In this document: piece by piece, positions 25,827 through 34,458 of the stretch
How positions within the stretch are numbered: the first letter of the stretch is position 1
How the letters are laid out: each line of letters begins with the position of its first letter
NCBI GenBank assembly: GCA_041918615.1
Contig: JAYRVH010000056.1
Coordinates: forward strand, 62,001-126,000
Direction: 5' to 3'
Length of the DNA stretch: 64,000 nt
Origin: JAEUJM01 sp041918615
Lineage (GTDB): Bacteria > Actinomycetota > Acidimicrobiia > Acidimicrobiales > DATDAH01
Program-made: the position numbers and the translations under genes
Notes under the pieces: model-generated
What the model was told of the DNA's origin: nothing
The model's database searches: none
The model's input: the letters and a program-made list of their open reading frames with translations, nothing else

Positions 25827-27527
25827 ATGGCAGGCGTCGAACGGGTGACCTCACTCTCGACGCTGCGCGGCTACCGATGGCGCGAGCTCCGCCGCGACGT
25901 CCCCGCCGGCCTGGCCCTCACCGCCGTGCTCCTCCCGCAGGGAATGGCCTACGCCCGCCTGGCTGGGTTGCCGGCGGTCACCGGCCTGTACACCACGATC
26001 ACCTGCCTGCTCGCCTACGCCCTGGTCGGACCGTCACGCATGCTCGTCCTGGGGCCCGACAGCTCGGTCTCTCCGCTCATCTTCGCGGCCCTCGCGCCCC
26101 TGGCAGGCGCCGGCGGCGATCCGGCGACCGCCGTCGCGCTCGCCGGGATGCTCGGGGTCATGGTCGGGGCGCTCGAGATCGTGCTCGGCTTCGGGCGTTT
26201 CGGGTTCGTGGCGACCCTGCTGTCGAAGCCCGTCCGCATCGGCTTCCTGAACGGCCTCGCCCTCGTGATCATCGTCAGCCAGCTGCCGGTGCTGTGCGGG
26301 TTCACGAGCAGCGGCGACGGCTTCCTCGGGGAGACGACCTCGTTCCTCCGCTCGCTCGACGACGTGAACCTGCCATCGCTGCTGGTCGGCCTCGGCACCT
26401 TCGCCGTGATCCTCGCCTGTCGCCGGGTCTCCCGACGAATCCCCGGGGTGCTCGTGGCGGTCGTGGGCGCCACGGTCGTCAGCGTCGTGCTCGACGGCGC
26501 GGCCCATGGCGTCCCGGTCCTCGGCCAACTGCCCCAGGGCCTGCCCTCGCCCACCCTCCCCTGGACCTCGACGGCAGACCTCGTCCCCCTGGCCACCGCC
26601 GCCATCGGCATCGTGTTGATCTCGCTCGCGGACACGATCGCCGTGTCGACGAGCCTCGCCGCCGCACGCGGTGAGCAGGTCGATCCCGACCGTGAGATCA
26701 TCGCCGTCGGCACCGCCAACGTGGCGACCGCCCTGTTCCAGGGCTTCGCGGTCTCGGCGAGCGGGTCACGTACGGCCGTGGCCCAGGACGCCGGCGCCCG
26801 GAGCCAGATGGCCGGCGTGATCGGCGCCGTCGGCATCGCCGCCCTCCTCGTCGCCGCCCCGGGCCTGTTGTCCGACCTGCCGTTGAGTGCCCTCGCCGCC
26901 GTCGTCATCGTGGCCGCCACCAAGCTCGTCGACCTGGTCACCCCACGCCGCCTCTACCGCGCCCGCCCGACCTCCCTGGTCCTGTCGATCATCGCCACCC
27001 TCGGCGTGGTGCTGCTCGGGGTGCTGCCGGGGGTCGGCGTGGCCGTGGCCCTCTCGATCCTGTTCTTCTTCCGACGGAGCTGGTGGCCCGAGGACGAGGC
27101 CCTCGGTCGCGTGTCCGGGCTCCGCGGCTGGCACAGCGTGCGTCGATACCCGCAGGCGCGCACGATCCCCGGAATCGTGGTCTTCCGGTGGGAGGCGCCG
27201 TTGTTCTTCGCGAACGCCTCGCTGTTCCGTGAGCGGATCCGAAAGGTGATCCGCGAGACCGAGCCCCGAGCCCACCACCTGGTCCTGCAGTGCTCCGCTG
27301 TCACCGACATCGACGTGACGGCGGCCGACATGCTGGCGGACCTCCACCGGGAGCTGGCCGACCACGGCGTCCAACTCGTGTTCGTGGAGCTCCGCGACCG
27401 CATCCGTGAGCTGCTGGCCGCCTATCACCTGTCAGGCGATCTCGAGGAGGGCCCGTTCTACCGGTCGGTGAAGGAGGCACTCGAGGCGATCACCGGCGAA
27501 GACCTCGACGATCTCGGCATCGGCTAG
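25827..27527 (+). CDS. SulP/SLC26-family anion transporter with STAS domain
   Basis: The 566-residue permease opens with LRRDVPAGLALTAVLLPQGMAYARLAGLP, the SulP signature region, and shows ten or more hydrophobic segments up to about residue 415. The C-terminal cytoplasmic part (about 445-555) is a STAS domain: GIVVFRWEAPLFFANA and VLQCSAVTDIDVTAADML. SulP proteins move sulfate, bicarbonate or other anions; substrate cannot be decided. It stands 60 bases after the SGNH pair on the same strand. No sulfate-assimilation genes are nearby. Confidence 0.93.
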   Translation: MAGVERVTSLSTLRGYRWRELRRDVPAGLALTAVLLPQGMAYARLAGLPAVTGLYTTITCLLAYALVGPSRMLVLGPDSSVSPLIFAALAPLAGAGGDPATAVALAGMLGVMVGALEIVLGFGRFGFVATLLSKPVRIGFLNGLALVIIVSQLPVLCGFTSSGDGFLGETTSFLRSLDDVNLPSLLVGLGTFAVILACRRVSRRIPGVLVAVVGATVVSVVLDGAAHGVPVLGQLPQGLPSPTLPWTSTADLVPLATAAIGIVLISLADTIAVSTSLAAARGEQVDPDREIIAVGTANVATALFQGFAVSASGSRTAVAQDAGARSQMAGVIGAVGIAALLVAAPGLLSDLPLSALAAVVIVAATKLVDLVTPRRLYRARPTSLVLSIIATLGVVLLGVLPGVGVAVALSILFFFRRSWWPEDEALGRVSGLRGWHSVRRYPQARTIPGIVVFRWEAPLFFANASLFRERIRKVIRETEPRAHHLVLQCSAVTDIDVTAADMLADLHRELADHGVQLVFVELRDRIRELLAAYHLSGDLEEGPFYRSVKEALEAITGEDLDDLGIG

Positions 27528-27614
27528 GAGCGTGGCGGCCCGGGGTTCCCACCGCCGCGACGCGTGGGACAGATGGCGGGGTAGGGTCGCCAGCCTGTCT
27601 CTCGGAGGAACGTG

Positions 27615-27716
27615 ATGTTCATCGGCCTGGGAATCTTCGCATTGCTGTCCGTACTTCTGATCGTCGCCTTCGTGAAGGTCAAGAAGCGCGACCGGGAGTA
27701 CGGGCAGGGCGAGTAG
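27615..27716 (+). CDS. 33-residue single-span membrane peptide
   Basis: An ATG 5 nt after a strong ribosome-binding site (GGAGGA, 27604-27609) opens a 33-codon frame ending TAG. The peptide starts MFIGLGIFALLSVLLIVAFV, a clear membrane helix, followed by a basic KVKKRDR stretch and an acidic tail, so the N-terminus is probably outside. TAGGGT about 26 nt upstream is a possible -10. Its size and strong initiation signal support a real small protein. Function is unknown; it could belong to the upstream transporter unit or be independent. Confidence 0.65.
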   Translation: MFIGLGIFALLSVLLIVAFVKVKKRDREYGQGE

Positions 27717-27747
27717 CGCAGGGGACGCGGCCGGCCCGGACCGAACA

Positions 27748-27761
27748 GGGTCCTTCGCCTC
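27748..27761 (+). promoter_or_regulatory. DosR-like inverted repeat, copy 4
   Basis: The sequence is GGGTC-CTTC-GCCTC, with an A before and a T after. The centre lies 42.5 bp upstream of the ATG at 27797, which begins a 9-codon ORF overlapping the beta-CASP nuclease start. GATCGT at 27785-27790, 6 nt before that ATG, is a candidate weak -10. Confidence 0.6.
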
Positions 27762-27796
27762 TTCCCCCAAGGCATCGACCCGGCGATCGTGGGGGC

Positions 27797-27826
27797 ATGC
27801 AGGGTCGACCCGGTGCCGAACCGTGA
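27797..27826 (+). CDS. Nine-residue upstream ORF, probably leaderless
   Basis: ATG 27797 opens MQGRPGAEP and stops at TGA 27824-27826, overlapping the GTG start of the next gene as GTGA. It sits 6 nt after GATCGT and 42.5 bp from the centre of the DosR-like box, the geometry seen at other leaderless starts in this window. A leaderless ribosome translating it would end on the downstream start and could reinitiate. No peptide function is implied. Confidence 0.4.
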   Translation: MQGRPGAEP

Positions 27827-29250
27827 ACGCCGATCTCGGGCTGCCACCCAACCTCACCTTCCTGGGCGCGGCCCGCACGGTCACCGGGAGCAAGTTCCTC
27901 ATCGAGACCGGCGACCGTCGGGTACTCGTCGACTGCGGCCTCTACCAGGGCCCCAAGCGGCTGCGCGAGCGCAACTGGCTCCCGCTGCCCGTCGACTCGG
28001 GGTCGATCGACGCCGTGGTCCTCACCCACGCCCACATCGACCACTGCGGCTACCTGCCCCGCCTCGCCGACGACGGGTTCACCGGCCCCGTCTACGCCAC
28101 CGCCGGAACCCGGGCCCTCGCGGCCATCGTGCTGCCGGACAGTGGCCACCTGGCCGAGGAAGAGGCGAGCTACGCCAACCGGCGCGGCTCCTCCAAGCAT
28201 CGTCCCGCCCTCCCCCTCTACACGGAGGAAGATGCTCGCAGGGTGCTCGAGCGCTTCGTCACCATCCCGTTCCGCACCGAGACCGAGATCGCACCCGGCG
28301 TGGCGGTCACCCCCCGCTGGGCCGGGCACATCCTCGGCGCGGCCTCGCTGTCCCTCCGGATGGGCGACCGGCGCATCACCTTCAGCGGTGACCTCGGCCC
28401 CCACCACCACCCCATCCTCCCGCCTCCCGAGGCCATCGGCGACGCCGACATCGTCGTCGTCGAGTCGACATACGGCGACGAGTCCCGTCCCGAGACCGAC
28501 GCCGGCGAGGGCCTGGCCGAGATCGTCACCCGGGTCGCCTCCCGCGGTGGCGTCATCGTGATCCCGGCCTTCGCCGTCGACCGCACCGAGGTCATCCTGT
28601 GGCACCTCCAGGACCTCCAACGCGCCGGTGCCGTCCCTCGCCTCCCGGTGTTCGTCGACAGCCCCATGGCCACCAGGGCACTGGCCGCCTACTCCGATGC
28701 AGCAGCCAGCCGCTCGCCCGACATCCGACCCGAGCTCTGGGGCTCACCGCTCTTCCCCGACCTCGACCTGCACCAGGCCCGCACCAGGGAAGAGTCCATG
28801 GAGCTCGACGGACGGCCGGGCCCGTTCGTCCTGGTCTCGGCGTCGGGCATGGCCACCGGAGGTCGGATCCTGCACCATCTCGCCGCCCGGCTCGGCGACC
28901 CCCGCAACGCCGTCGTCCTCGTCGGCTTCCAGGCGCCGGGCACCCGCGGCGACCGCCTCGCGCACGGCGCCCGCGCCCTCAAGATGTTCGGGCTCTACCA
29001 CCCGGTTCGGGCCGAGGTCGCCCGCCTCGTCATGTCGGCCCACGCCGACCGCGACGACCTCCTGGACTGGCTGGCCACCGCCTCGCGGCCACCCGAGATG
29101 GTGTTCGTGGTGCACGGCGAGCCCGAGGCGTCCGAGTCCCTCGCGACGGCTGTGAGCGAGCGGCTCGGCTACGCGGCCGTGGTCGCCCGCAACGGCGAGC
29201 GGGTACGCCTTGACCGTCCACCGGGGGCGGGCCCGCAAGCCGACCGATAG
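27823..29250 (+). CDS. Beta-CASP metallo-beta-lactamase-fold ribonuclease
   Basis: The 475-residue protein has the MBL zinc motifs THAHIDHCGYLPRL near 69, GHILGAASL near 168 and SGDLG near 188. The beta-CASP motifs follow: VVESTYGDE near 212 (motif A), MSAHADRDDLLDWL near 405 (motif B) and FVVHGEPEAS near 427 (motif C). It belongs with the CPSF-73/Ysh1-like bacterial RNA nucleases, acting in the cytoplasm. The start is a GTG; a DosR-like box and a small coupled ORF precede it, which points to induction under low oxygen or redox stress. Confidence 0.9.
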   Translation: MNADLGLPPNLTFLGAARTVTGSKFLIETGDRRVLVDCGLYQGPKRLRERNWLPLPVDSGSIDAVVLTHAHIDHCGYLPRLADDGFTGPVYATAGTRALAAIVLPDSGHLAEEEASYANRRGSSKHRPALPLYTEEDARRVLERFVTIPFRTETEIAPGVAVTPRWAGHILGAASLSLRMGDRRITFSGDLGPHHHPILPPPEAIGDADIVVVESTYGDESRPETDAGEGLAEIVTRVASRGGVIVIPAFAVDRTEVILWHLQDLQRAGAVPRLPVFVDSPMATRALAAYSDAAASRSPDIRPELWGSPLFPDLDLHQARTREESMELDGRPGPFVLVSASGMATGGRILHHLAARLGDPRNAVVLVGFQAPGTRGDRLAHGARALKMFGLYHPVRAEVARLVMSAHADRDDLLDWLATASRPPEMVFVVHGEPEASESLATAVSERLGYAAVVARNGERVRLDRPPGAGPQADR

Positions 29251-29321
29251 GCGCACCCACGCCGCCTCGGAGCCCGTCGGTGATGGGTGCCCGTAAGGCG
29301 ACGGCCTACGATCCACGGCTC

Positions 29322-30788
29322 ATGACCACGCTGCCCGACACCACGGCCGTCCCACCCGACCTGGTGCCGTCATGGGACCGCACGGCCGACGTGGTGATCG
29401 TCGGACACGGGGGAGCAGGGGCATCGGCCGCCATCGAGGCCGCCCGAGCTGGGGCCGAGACCCTCGTGCTCGAGCGCATGACGCGGGGAGGCGGGACCAC
29501 CGCGCTGTCGACCGGCGTCGTCTACTTCGGGGGCGGCACCCGGGTGCAGCAGGCCTGCGGGTTCGAGGACTCGGTCGACGAGATGATCAAGCACGTCCGC
29601 CTGGCCGCCGGACGCCACGCCGACGAGGAGAAGGTGCGGCTGTACTGCGAGGGCAGCGTCGAGCACTTCGACTGGATGTGCAGCCTCGGCGTCGAGTTCA
29701 GCGATGCGTACCAGGCCGAGAAGACCACGCACCCCTTCGGGGAGGAGTCGCTGTTCTACAGCGGCAATGAGCGCGTGCACCCCTTCGCCGACCGGGCCGT
29801 ACCCGCGCCGCGTGGTCACAAGCCGGCCCGCCCGGGCGAGGTGGGCGGCTACCTCATGGAGTTCTTCCTCAAGGCCACCGATGACGCCGGGGCCGCCGTG
29901 CTCACCGACTGCCGGGTCGAACGGGTGGTCCAGGACCCCACCACGAGGCGCGTGGTGGGCGTGGTCGCCCGCATGGACGGCCAGACGATCCACGTGCAGG
30001 CCCGCAGGGGCGTGATCCTCGCCGCCGGCGGCTTCATCATGAACAAGGAGATGCTCGCCGAGCACGCCCCCGACCTCCTCGACTGCAACTGGGAGGCGGC
30101 GTCGCCGGCCGACGACGGCCTCGGCATCCGCGTCGGCCAGGGCGCCGGCGCCGACACCGTCAACATGGCCGAGGGACTGGTGGTCAACGCCATCTACCCG
30201 CCGGGCTCACACTGCAAGGGGGTCCTCGTGAGCGCCCAGGGGCAGCGCTTCGTGAACGAGGACGCGTATGTCGGCCGCACGAGCGACGCCATGCTCACCC
30301 GGGCCGCAGGCACCTGCTGGCTCATCCTCGACGACGAGATCCACGGTCCCACGCAGGCCTTCCACAAGGTCGCCGCCGTCGAGAACACGATCGCCGAGCT
30401 CGAAACGGCCCTCGCCATCCCCGACGGGCAGCTGGTCCACACCATCGATACCTACAACCGCTTCGCGGCCCGGGGCGAGGACCCGCTCTTCCACAAGGCG
30501 CCCGAGTACCTCCGGCCGCTCGGCGACGGCCCCTACGGCGCGCTCGACTGCACCACCGCCAACTCGATCTATGCCGGCCTGACCTTCGGCGGCCTCGCCA
30601 CCCGTGCCACCGGAGAGGTGCTCGACCCCACGGGCGCGGCCATCCCCGGCCTCTACGCCGCCGGCCGGGTCGCGGCGGGGCTGCCGCTCGAAGGCCGCAC
30701 CTACGCGTCCGGCCTCTCGATCGGCGACGCGACGTTCTTCGGGCGGGTCGCCGGCCGCCGGGCCGCAGGGGCCGGCGGGCTCAGCTGA
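29322..30788 (+). CDS. FAD-dependent oxidoreductase, fumarate reductase / KstD-like
   Basis: The 488-residue flavoprotein has an N-terminal FAD-binding loop VVIVGHGGAGASAAIEAARAG near 20 and the C-terminal closing motif GLYAAGRVAAGLPLEGRTYASGLS near 445-470. The overall pattern matches the fumarate reductase/succinate dehydrogenase flavoprotein and 3-ketosteroid-1-dehydrogenase group. There is no covalent haem or lipoyl motif and no signal peptide. The substrate is uncertain (steroid-like ketone, fumarate or other enoate). The ATG at 29322 follows TACGAT by nine bases, suggesting leaderless translation; the open frame begins earlier at 29280. Confidence 0.87.
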   Translation: MTTLPDTTAVPPDLVPSWDRTADVVIVGHGGAGASAAIEAARAGAETLVLERMTRGGGTTALSTGVVYFGGGTRVQQACGFEDSVDEMIKHVRLAAGRHADEEKVRLYCEGSVEHFDWMCSLGVEFSDAYQAEKTTHPFGEESLFYSGNERVHPFADRAVPAPRGHKPARPGEVGGYLMEFFLKATDDAGAAVLTDCRVERVVQDPTTRRVVGVVARMDGQTIHVQARRGVILAAGGFIMNKEMLAEHAPDLLDCNWEAASPADDGLGIRVGQGAGADTVNMAEGLVVNAIYPPGSHCKGVLVSAQGQRFVNEDAYVGRTSDAMLTRAAGTCWLILDDEIHGPTQAFHKVAAVENTIAELETALAIPDGQLVHTIDTYNRFAARGEDPLFHKAPEYLRPLGDGPYGALDCTTANSIYAGLTFGGLATRATGEVLDPTGAAIPGLYAAGRVAAGLPLEGRTYASGLSIGDATFFGRVAGRRAAGAGGLS

Positions 30789-30800
30789 GGGGGGACTCGC

Positions 30801-31184
30801 TCAGGTACGGGGAGCCGCGGTCAGTCGACGGCCGACCAGGCCGCCCACGGTTACTCCCGTGACGAGGGCGACGGACCACGTCACCACGGCCCGCCCTCGT
30901 CGGGCACCGGCGCCCGGACCTTCCGCAGCGTCGTGATCGTGACCGTCCGAGCCGGGCTCCGCGGGACCGAGCACCGTCCACGCCAGGTCGACGACCTTGG
31001 CCGTCACCAGCCCGGCCCCGATCGCTGCCACGGTCGCGGCGACCGGCCACAACGCCCGGCGGCCGGCTGCGGCGGCGTCGGGGGCCACCTCGCGGGCGGC
31101 GCCGGCGGCTCCCGACAACACGAAGCTGCGGGCGGCTCGGCGAGCGATGTCGCCCCGGTCGCTTCTGCGTCTCCCCACGGGCAC
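30801..31184 (-). CDS. DUF4235-like membrane protein
   Basis: The 127-residue protein has two hydrophobic helices, about residues 45-68 and 98-118. The pieces GLVTAKVVDLAWTVLGPAEP and VVTWSVALVTGVTVGGLVGRRL correspond to the two halves of the DUF4235 pattern found widely in actinobacteria. A basic N-terminal tail of about 35 residues is extra. It starts at GTG and converges with the flavoprotein gene. Function unknown. Confidence 0.7.
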   Translation of the reverse strand: MPVGRRRSDRGDIARRAARSFVLSGAAGAAREVAPDAAAAGRRALWPVAATVAAIGAGLVTAKVVDLAWTVLGPAEPGSDGHDHDAAEGPGAGARRGRAVVTWSVALVTGVTVGGLVGRRLTAAPRT

Positions 31185-31261
31185 GAACCTACCCGGTGGG
31201 GGCGACGCCGTCGGGACCGGAATCGCTCAAGGCCCGCCCGGCCACGGTCGATTCTCCAGGC

Positions 31262-31624
31262 ATGTTCGCACGCAAAGCGCTCGCCACCACCCTCCTCGCC
31301 GCTTCTCTCGTCGCCGGCGGCGCATCCGGCGCCCTCGCCTCGGAGGTGCCACCGACCCGCTCGCCGGCCGAGACCGCCTGCCGCATGGCCGAGCACCGGA
31401 TCGATGCCCTCCACGATCTCCAGGACCGACTCTCGACCAAGGTGGAGCGCCTGACGGCGGCCCGAGCCCGGGCGGCAGCTGACGGGCGCACCCGACTCGT
31501 CGAGCGGATCGACGCCGCTCTGGCCAGGTTGGGCGAGACCCAAGACCGCCTGACCCAACGAATCGATCAGCTCACCGCCCGCATGGAGGAGTACTGCACC
31601 CCCCTGCCCGTCGGTCAGGGCTGA
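31262..31624 (+). CDS. Secreted coiled-coil protein
   Basis: The 120-residue product begins MFARKALATTLLAASLVAGG with a Sec signal likely cleaved after ALASE or nearby. The mature part is almost entirely helical, with heptad-like leucines and charged residues (DALHDLQDRLSTKVERL, RLGETQDRLTQRIDQL), and has one cysteine near each end (ETAC and EYC), which may form a disulfide. I do not recognise a family. It is probably periplasmic or wall associated. Confidence 0.7.
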   Translation: MFARKALATTLLAASLVAGGASGALASEVPPTRSPAETACRMAEHRIDALHDLQDRLSTKVERLTAARARAAADGRTRLVERIDAALARLGETQDRLTQRIDQLTARMEEYCTPLPVGQG

Positions 31625-31640
31625 GCCGCCGTGGAGAAGT

Positions 31641-31654
31641 GGGACCTTCGCCTC
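31641..31654 (+). promoter_or_regulatory. DosR-like inverted repeat, copy 5
   Basis: The sequence is GGGAC-CTTC-GCCTC followed by T. Its centre is 43.5 bp upstream of the ATG at 31691. TAACCT (31679-31684) lies 6 nt before that ATG, giving a clean leaderless promoter with the box at an activator position. Confidence 0.65.
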
Positions 31655-31690
31655 TGGCGACCTCACCGGCCTCCCACCTAACCTCGCCAC

Positions 31691-31966
31691 ATGACCGACA
31701 ACGCCTACGACGGACCAGCCAACCTCGTCACCAGTGTCGGCGATTCCTTCGCCACCTGCCACCTGGTCGCCCAGGCGAGTGGCGACGGCTGGCAGGGCAC
31801 TCTCACCGACATCGCCTTCCGCACCCAGATGGTGCCGTTCCCCCTCAATGCCGAGGAGTGGCTGCGGATCGACGGCCTCGATGGCGCCCCGATCCTGAAG
31901 GTCACCGTGGCGGACGAGGCAAACGAGACCGCCACGGTCTCGGCCGCCGGCAATCCCTTCGCCTGA
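31691..31966 (+). CDS. 91-residue protein of unknown function under a DosR-like box
   Basis: The protein (begins MTDNAYDGPANLVTS) is acidic, soluble, has no signal peptide and looks all-beta, with alternating hydrophobic positions (GWQGTLTDIAF, WLRIDGLDGAPILKVTVAD). One cysteine is present (FATCHLV). I do not recognise a family. The promoter is unusually clear: a DosR-like box centred at -43.5, TAACCT, then a leaderless ATG. That context makes it a candidate hypoxia- or redox-induced small protein. Confidence 0.65.
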   Translation: MTDNAYDGPANLVTSVGDSFATCHLVAQASGDGWQGTLTDIAFRTQMVPFPLNAEEWLRIDGLDGAPILKVTVADEANETATVSAAGNPFA

Positions 31967-32016
31967 CGCCTGACGCCTGGGCGCTCCGGGCGACGGCCGT
32001 CGAACGCCCTCGGTCG

Positions 32017-32796
32017 CTACACGGCGAAGCAGTTGAGGGTGATCGACCGCTTCGCGAGCGCATCCTGGATGCCGCTGTAGACGGTGCCGTCGAGGGGCAA
32101 GCCCACGTGGCCGAGCAACCGAAGTGGGCACTGGGACTGCACCCTGACGTTGGTGTTGTTGCCGTCGTTCATCAAGAAGGCGGAGTCGTAGGGAACGACG
32201 ATCTCATCGCCGATCGAGGCGATGTTCGTGTAGACGACGTTGCCGATGGTGTCGTCGCCGCCGTTGAGCGCGGCGAGGAACGACGAGCCGACGGTCATCT
32301 GCTGGCAGGCCACCACGCCGGCGCACCTGCCCAGGCCGACCAGCTTCGCCGCGTTGGCCAGCACCGTGCCGTAATGCGGTGCCCCGAGACTGATGACACT
32401 GTCGACCTCACTCGACCCACCCCGGTACTTCACGTAGTGGCGGATGACCAGGCCGCCCTGCGAGTGGCCGATCATGTCGACCCGGGCGGCACCCGTCTGG
32501 GCCCGCACCGAGTCGGCGAAGCTGTTGAGGTCCTGCGAGATCGCCCCGATGTCGCCGAGGCCGCTTCCGGGCAGCCCGAAGATGTAGGTCCGGTAGCCGT
32601 CGGCCTTCAGGCGGGCCGCCAGGGGCGCGTAGTACACACTCGCGAGCGTGTGACCGGCGAGCGTGCCGGCCACGATGATCACGGGATCCTTGGGGGCAGC
32701 CGCAGCAGGCGCGGCCGAGGCCACCGGGGCCGCGGGCGCCAGGAAGGCAACCGTCGCGGCCAGGAGCACGGTCACGGCCAGTCGTCGAACCCGCAT
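32017..32796 (-). CDS. Secreted alpha/beta-hydrolase, class 2 lipase-like
   Basis: The 259-residue protein has a Sec signal (MRVRRLAVTVLLAATVAFLAP, cleavage near ASAAP) and a lipase domain. DPVIIVAGTLAG forms the oxyanion region, MIGHSQGGLVIRHY near 110 holds the nucleophile Ser in GHSQG, and a late VGLP/H segment (LLGHVGLPLDG) supplies the likely His. Cysteines in RCAGVVACQQ probably pair. It resembles the secreted triacylglycerol lipases (EstA/LipA type) of actinobacteria. The start has a strong site (GGAGGAGA). The frame also opens 8 codons upstream. Confidence 0.88.
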   Translation of the reverse strand: MRVRRLAVTVLLAATVAFLAPAAPVASAAPAAAAPKDPVIIVAGTLAGHTLASVYYAPLAARLKADGYRTYIFGLPGSGLGDIGAISQDLNSFADSVRAQTGAARVDMIGHSQGGLVIRHYVKYRGGSSEVDSVISLGAPHYGTVLANAAKLVGLGRCAGVVACQQMTVGSSFLAALNGGDDTIGNVVYTNIASIGDEIVVPYDSAFLMNDGNNTNVRVQSQCPLRLLGHVGLPLDGTVYSGIQDALAKRSITLNCFAV

Positions 32797-32891
32797 GATC
32801 TCTCCTCCATGGCGGACCACCCGGCCCGACGTGCGCCAACACTACAGCGGGCGATCCGGGGGCGGGACGCCCGACCCGGCCGTCACCTTCC

Positions 32892-33299
32892 TCAGATGGG
32901 GGGCCGGAGGTTGAGGGGGCCCTGGTTCTCGAGGAAGGTGGCGGTCTCGCCCAGGTAGGCCAGGAGCTCGGCCTCGGTGGCATCGTCGAGGCCACCGGCC
33001 GCGACCGCCGCAGTCATGTGGCGCACCCATGCGTCACGCTCGGGTCGACCGATGGCGAAGGGCAGGTGTCGACCACGGAGCCTCGGGTGGCCCCGCTCCC
33101 TGCTGTAGGTGCCCGGCCCGCCCCAGTACTGGCCGAGGAACAGCGCCAGGTGCCGCTTCCCGGGGCCGAGGTCGGCCGGGTAGAGCGGCCGTAGGACCGG
33201 ATCGGCTTCGACCCCGTCGTAGAAGCGATCGACGAGCGCATCGAACCACGGCTGGCCCCCGACGCGCTCGTAGAGGCTCGCCCCGGTCGCCGTCACCAC
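32892..33299 (-). CDS. Group II truncated haemoglobin
   Basis: The 135-residue globin has the family pieces LYERVGGQPWFDALVDRFYDGV, LGQYWGGPGTYSRERGHPRLRGRHLPF and ERDAWVRHM. The His in RGRHLPF is the proximal haem ligand, and the Trp in DAWVRHM corresponds to the G8 Trp typical of group II (trHbO-like). It binds haem and acts in O2 or NO chemistry or oxygen sensing in the cytoplasm. The GTG start is 2 bases after the stop of the dehydrogenase gene, so they form an operon. It pairs oddly with an amino-acid-type dehydrogenase. Confidence 0.92.
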   Translation of the reverse strand: MVTATGASLYERVGGQPWFDALVDRFYDGVEADPVLRPLYPADLGPGKRHLALFLGQYWGGPGTYSRERGHPRLRGRHLPFAIGRPERDAWVRHMTAAVAAGGLDDATEAELLAYLGETATFLENQGPLNLRPPI

Positions 33300-33301
33300 G
33301 C

Positions 33302-34348
33302 TCAGCGCATCAGGTGGCGGGCGGAGTAGATCGGCAGATCGAGGAAGGTGAGCACGCCGGGGTCGGCCTCACACACCAGAGGAATGGCGTTGAGCACGTG
33401 CATGGCGGTGGCCAAGCAGCCCGCATGGTTGTGGTCGCCCACGTGCGAGGAGACGGACAGCTCGATCTTCATGCACGGCTCGCCGTCGACCTCGATCCGA
33501 TAGCCGTCGCCCGTGGGCCAGTCCGGCGCGTCACCGTCGCGCAGGCGGGTCACGTGCTCGACCACGATGCGAGCCACACCGTCGACCAGTCCCCGGATCT
33601 CGAAGCGCATGCCCGAGATTGTTCCGGCGGCGATCGGGCCCGAGGCGATGGCGAAGTCCTCGTCGGCGGTGATGACCTCGTGCCATTCGGTGATCTCGTC
33701 GAGCTCCACGTCGAGGGCCTTGGCCACGAGCGCCACGACGGGTCCCCACGCGAGTGCCGTCGACCCGGCCGACAGCAGGAGCGACTGGGAGGCGTCGGTC
33801 TTGCCGAAGCCCATGATCTCGAACATCGTGAACGGGTTGTCCCAGGTCGCGTAGTTCACGATCTCGGCCATGCGCACGGTGTTCACCTCTTTGCAGAGCG
33901 CGAGGGCCGGGATGGTGATGCCCGCGTTGCCGTAGCCCGGGTCGATGCCCGACGTGTAGAACGACGTGCCGCCTTCGAGGCAGGCCCGCTGGAGTGCGTC
34001 GTGATACCCCGCCTGCTCAGGGTTCAGCAGAGGGACGAACGACGTGTTCACGACGTTCTTGCCGCCGGCGAGCATCCGGCACAGGTCATCCACGACCTCG
34101 TCCGGCCGGACGTCGGAATGCGCCATGTAGCAGATGCAGTCGGCGTCGGCGGCCAGAAGCGCGTCGGCGTCCTGGCTGGCGACGACTCCGATCGGGTCGA
34201 CGCCGCACAGCTCACCGGCGTCACGCCCGGCCTTGTCGTCGGAATGGACCCAGAGGCCCACCAACTCAAGGTCGGGATGCTGGGCGATGGCGGGCACGGC
34301 GTGGATGCCCACGGTGCCGGTGGCCCACTGGATCACTCGATACGTCAT
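33302..34348 (-). CDS. NAD(P)-dependent dehydrogenase, DapB / 2,4-diaminopentanoate dehydrogenase-like
   Basis: The 348-residue enzyme opens MTYRVIQWATGTVGIHAVPAI, a Rossmann start with GTVG in the dihydrodipicolinate-reductase-like family that includes amine dehydrogenases. Other family pieces are NVVNTSFVPLLNP, TSGIDPGYGNAG and NYATWDNPFTMFEIMGFG. Substrate is uncertain; many actinobacterial members lie near steroid or lipid catabolism genes. The ATG at 34348 has a good site (AAGGGGG). It is co-transcribed with the truncated haemoglobin gene. The frame extends to 34771 but overlaps the divergent transporter. Confidence 0.82.
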   Translation of the reverse strand: MTYRVIQWATGTVGIHAVPAIAQHPDLELVGLWVHSDDKAGRDAGELCGVDPIGVVASQDADALLAADADCICYMAHSDVRPDEVVDDLCRMLAGGKNVVNTSFVPLLNPEQAGYHDALQRACLEGGTSFYTSGIDPGYGNAGITIPALALCKEVNTVRMAEIVNYATWDNPFTMFEIMGFGKTDASQSLLLSAGSTALAWGPVVALVAKALDVELDEITEWHEVITADEDFAIASGPIAAGTISGMRFEIRGLVDGVARIVVEHVTRLRDGDAPDWPTGDGYRIEVDGEPCMKIELSVSSHVGDHNHAGCLATAMHVLNAIPLVCEADPGVLTFLDLPIYSARHLMR

Positions 34349-34458
34349 TGGTCCCCCTTCATCGGCCGCCAACCTATGAGGCGACCTCCCCACTGTCGAG
34401 TCGCGCGGATCGAACCCGCAACGGGGCGTCGCCCTGGCGGCCGCTAGCGTGGCGGGTG

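Noticed and set aside
34395..34425. tRNA T-arm-like sequence (complement GGGTTCGATCC)
   Set aside because: The flanking bases do not form a 5-bp T-stem, and no acceptor, D or anticodon stems are visible around it.
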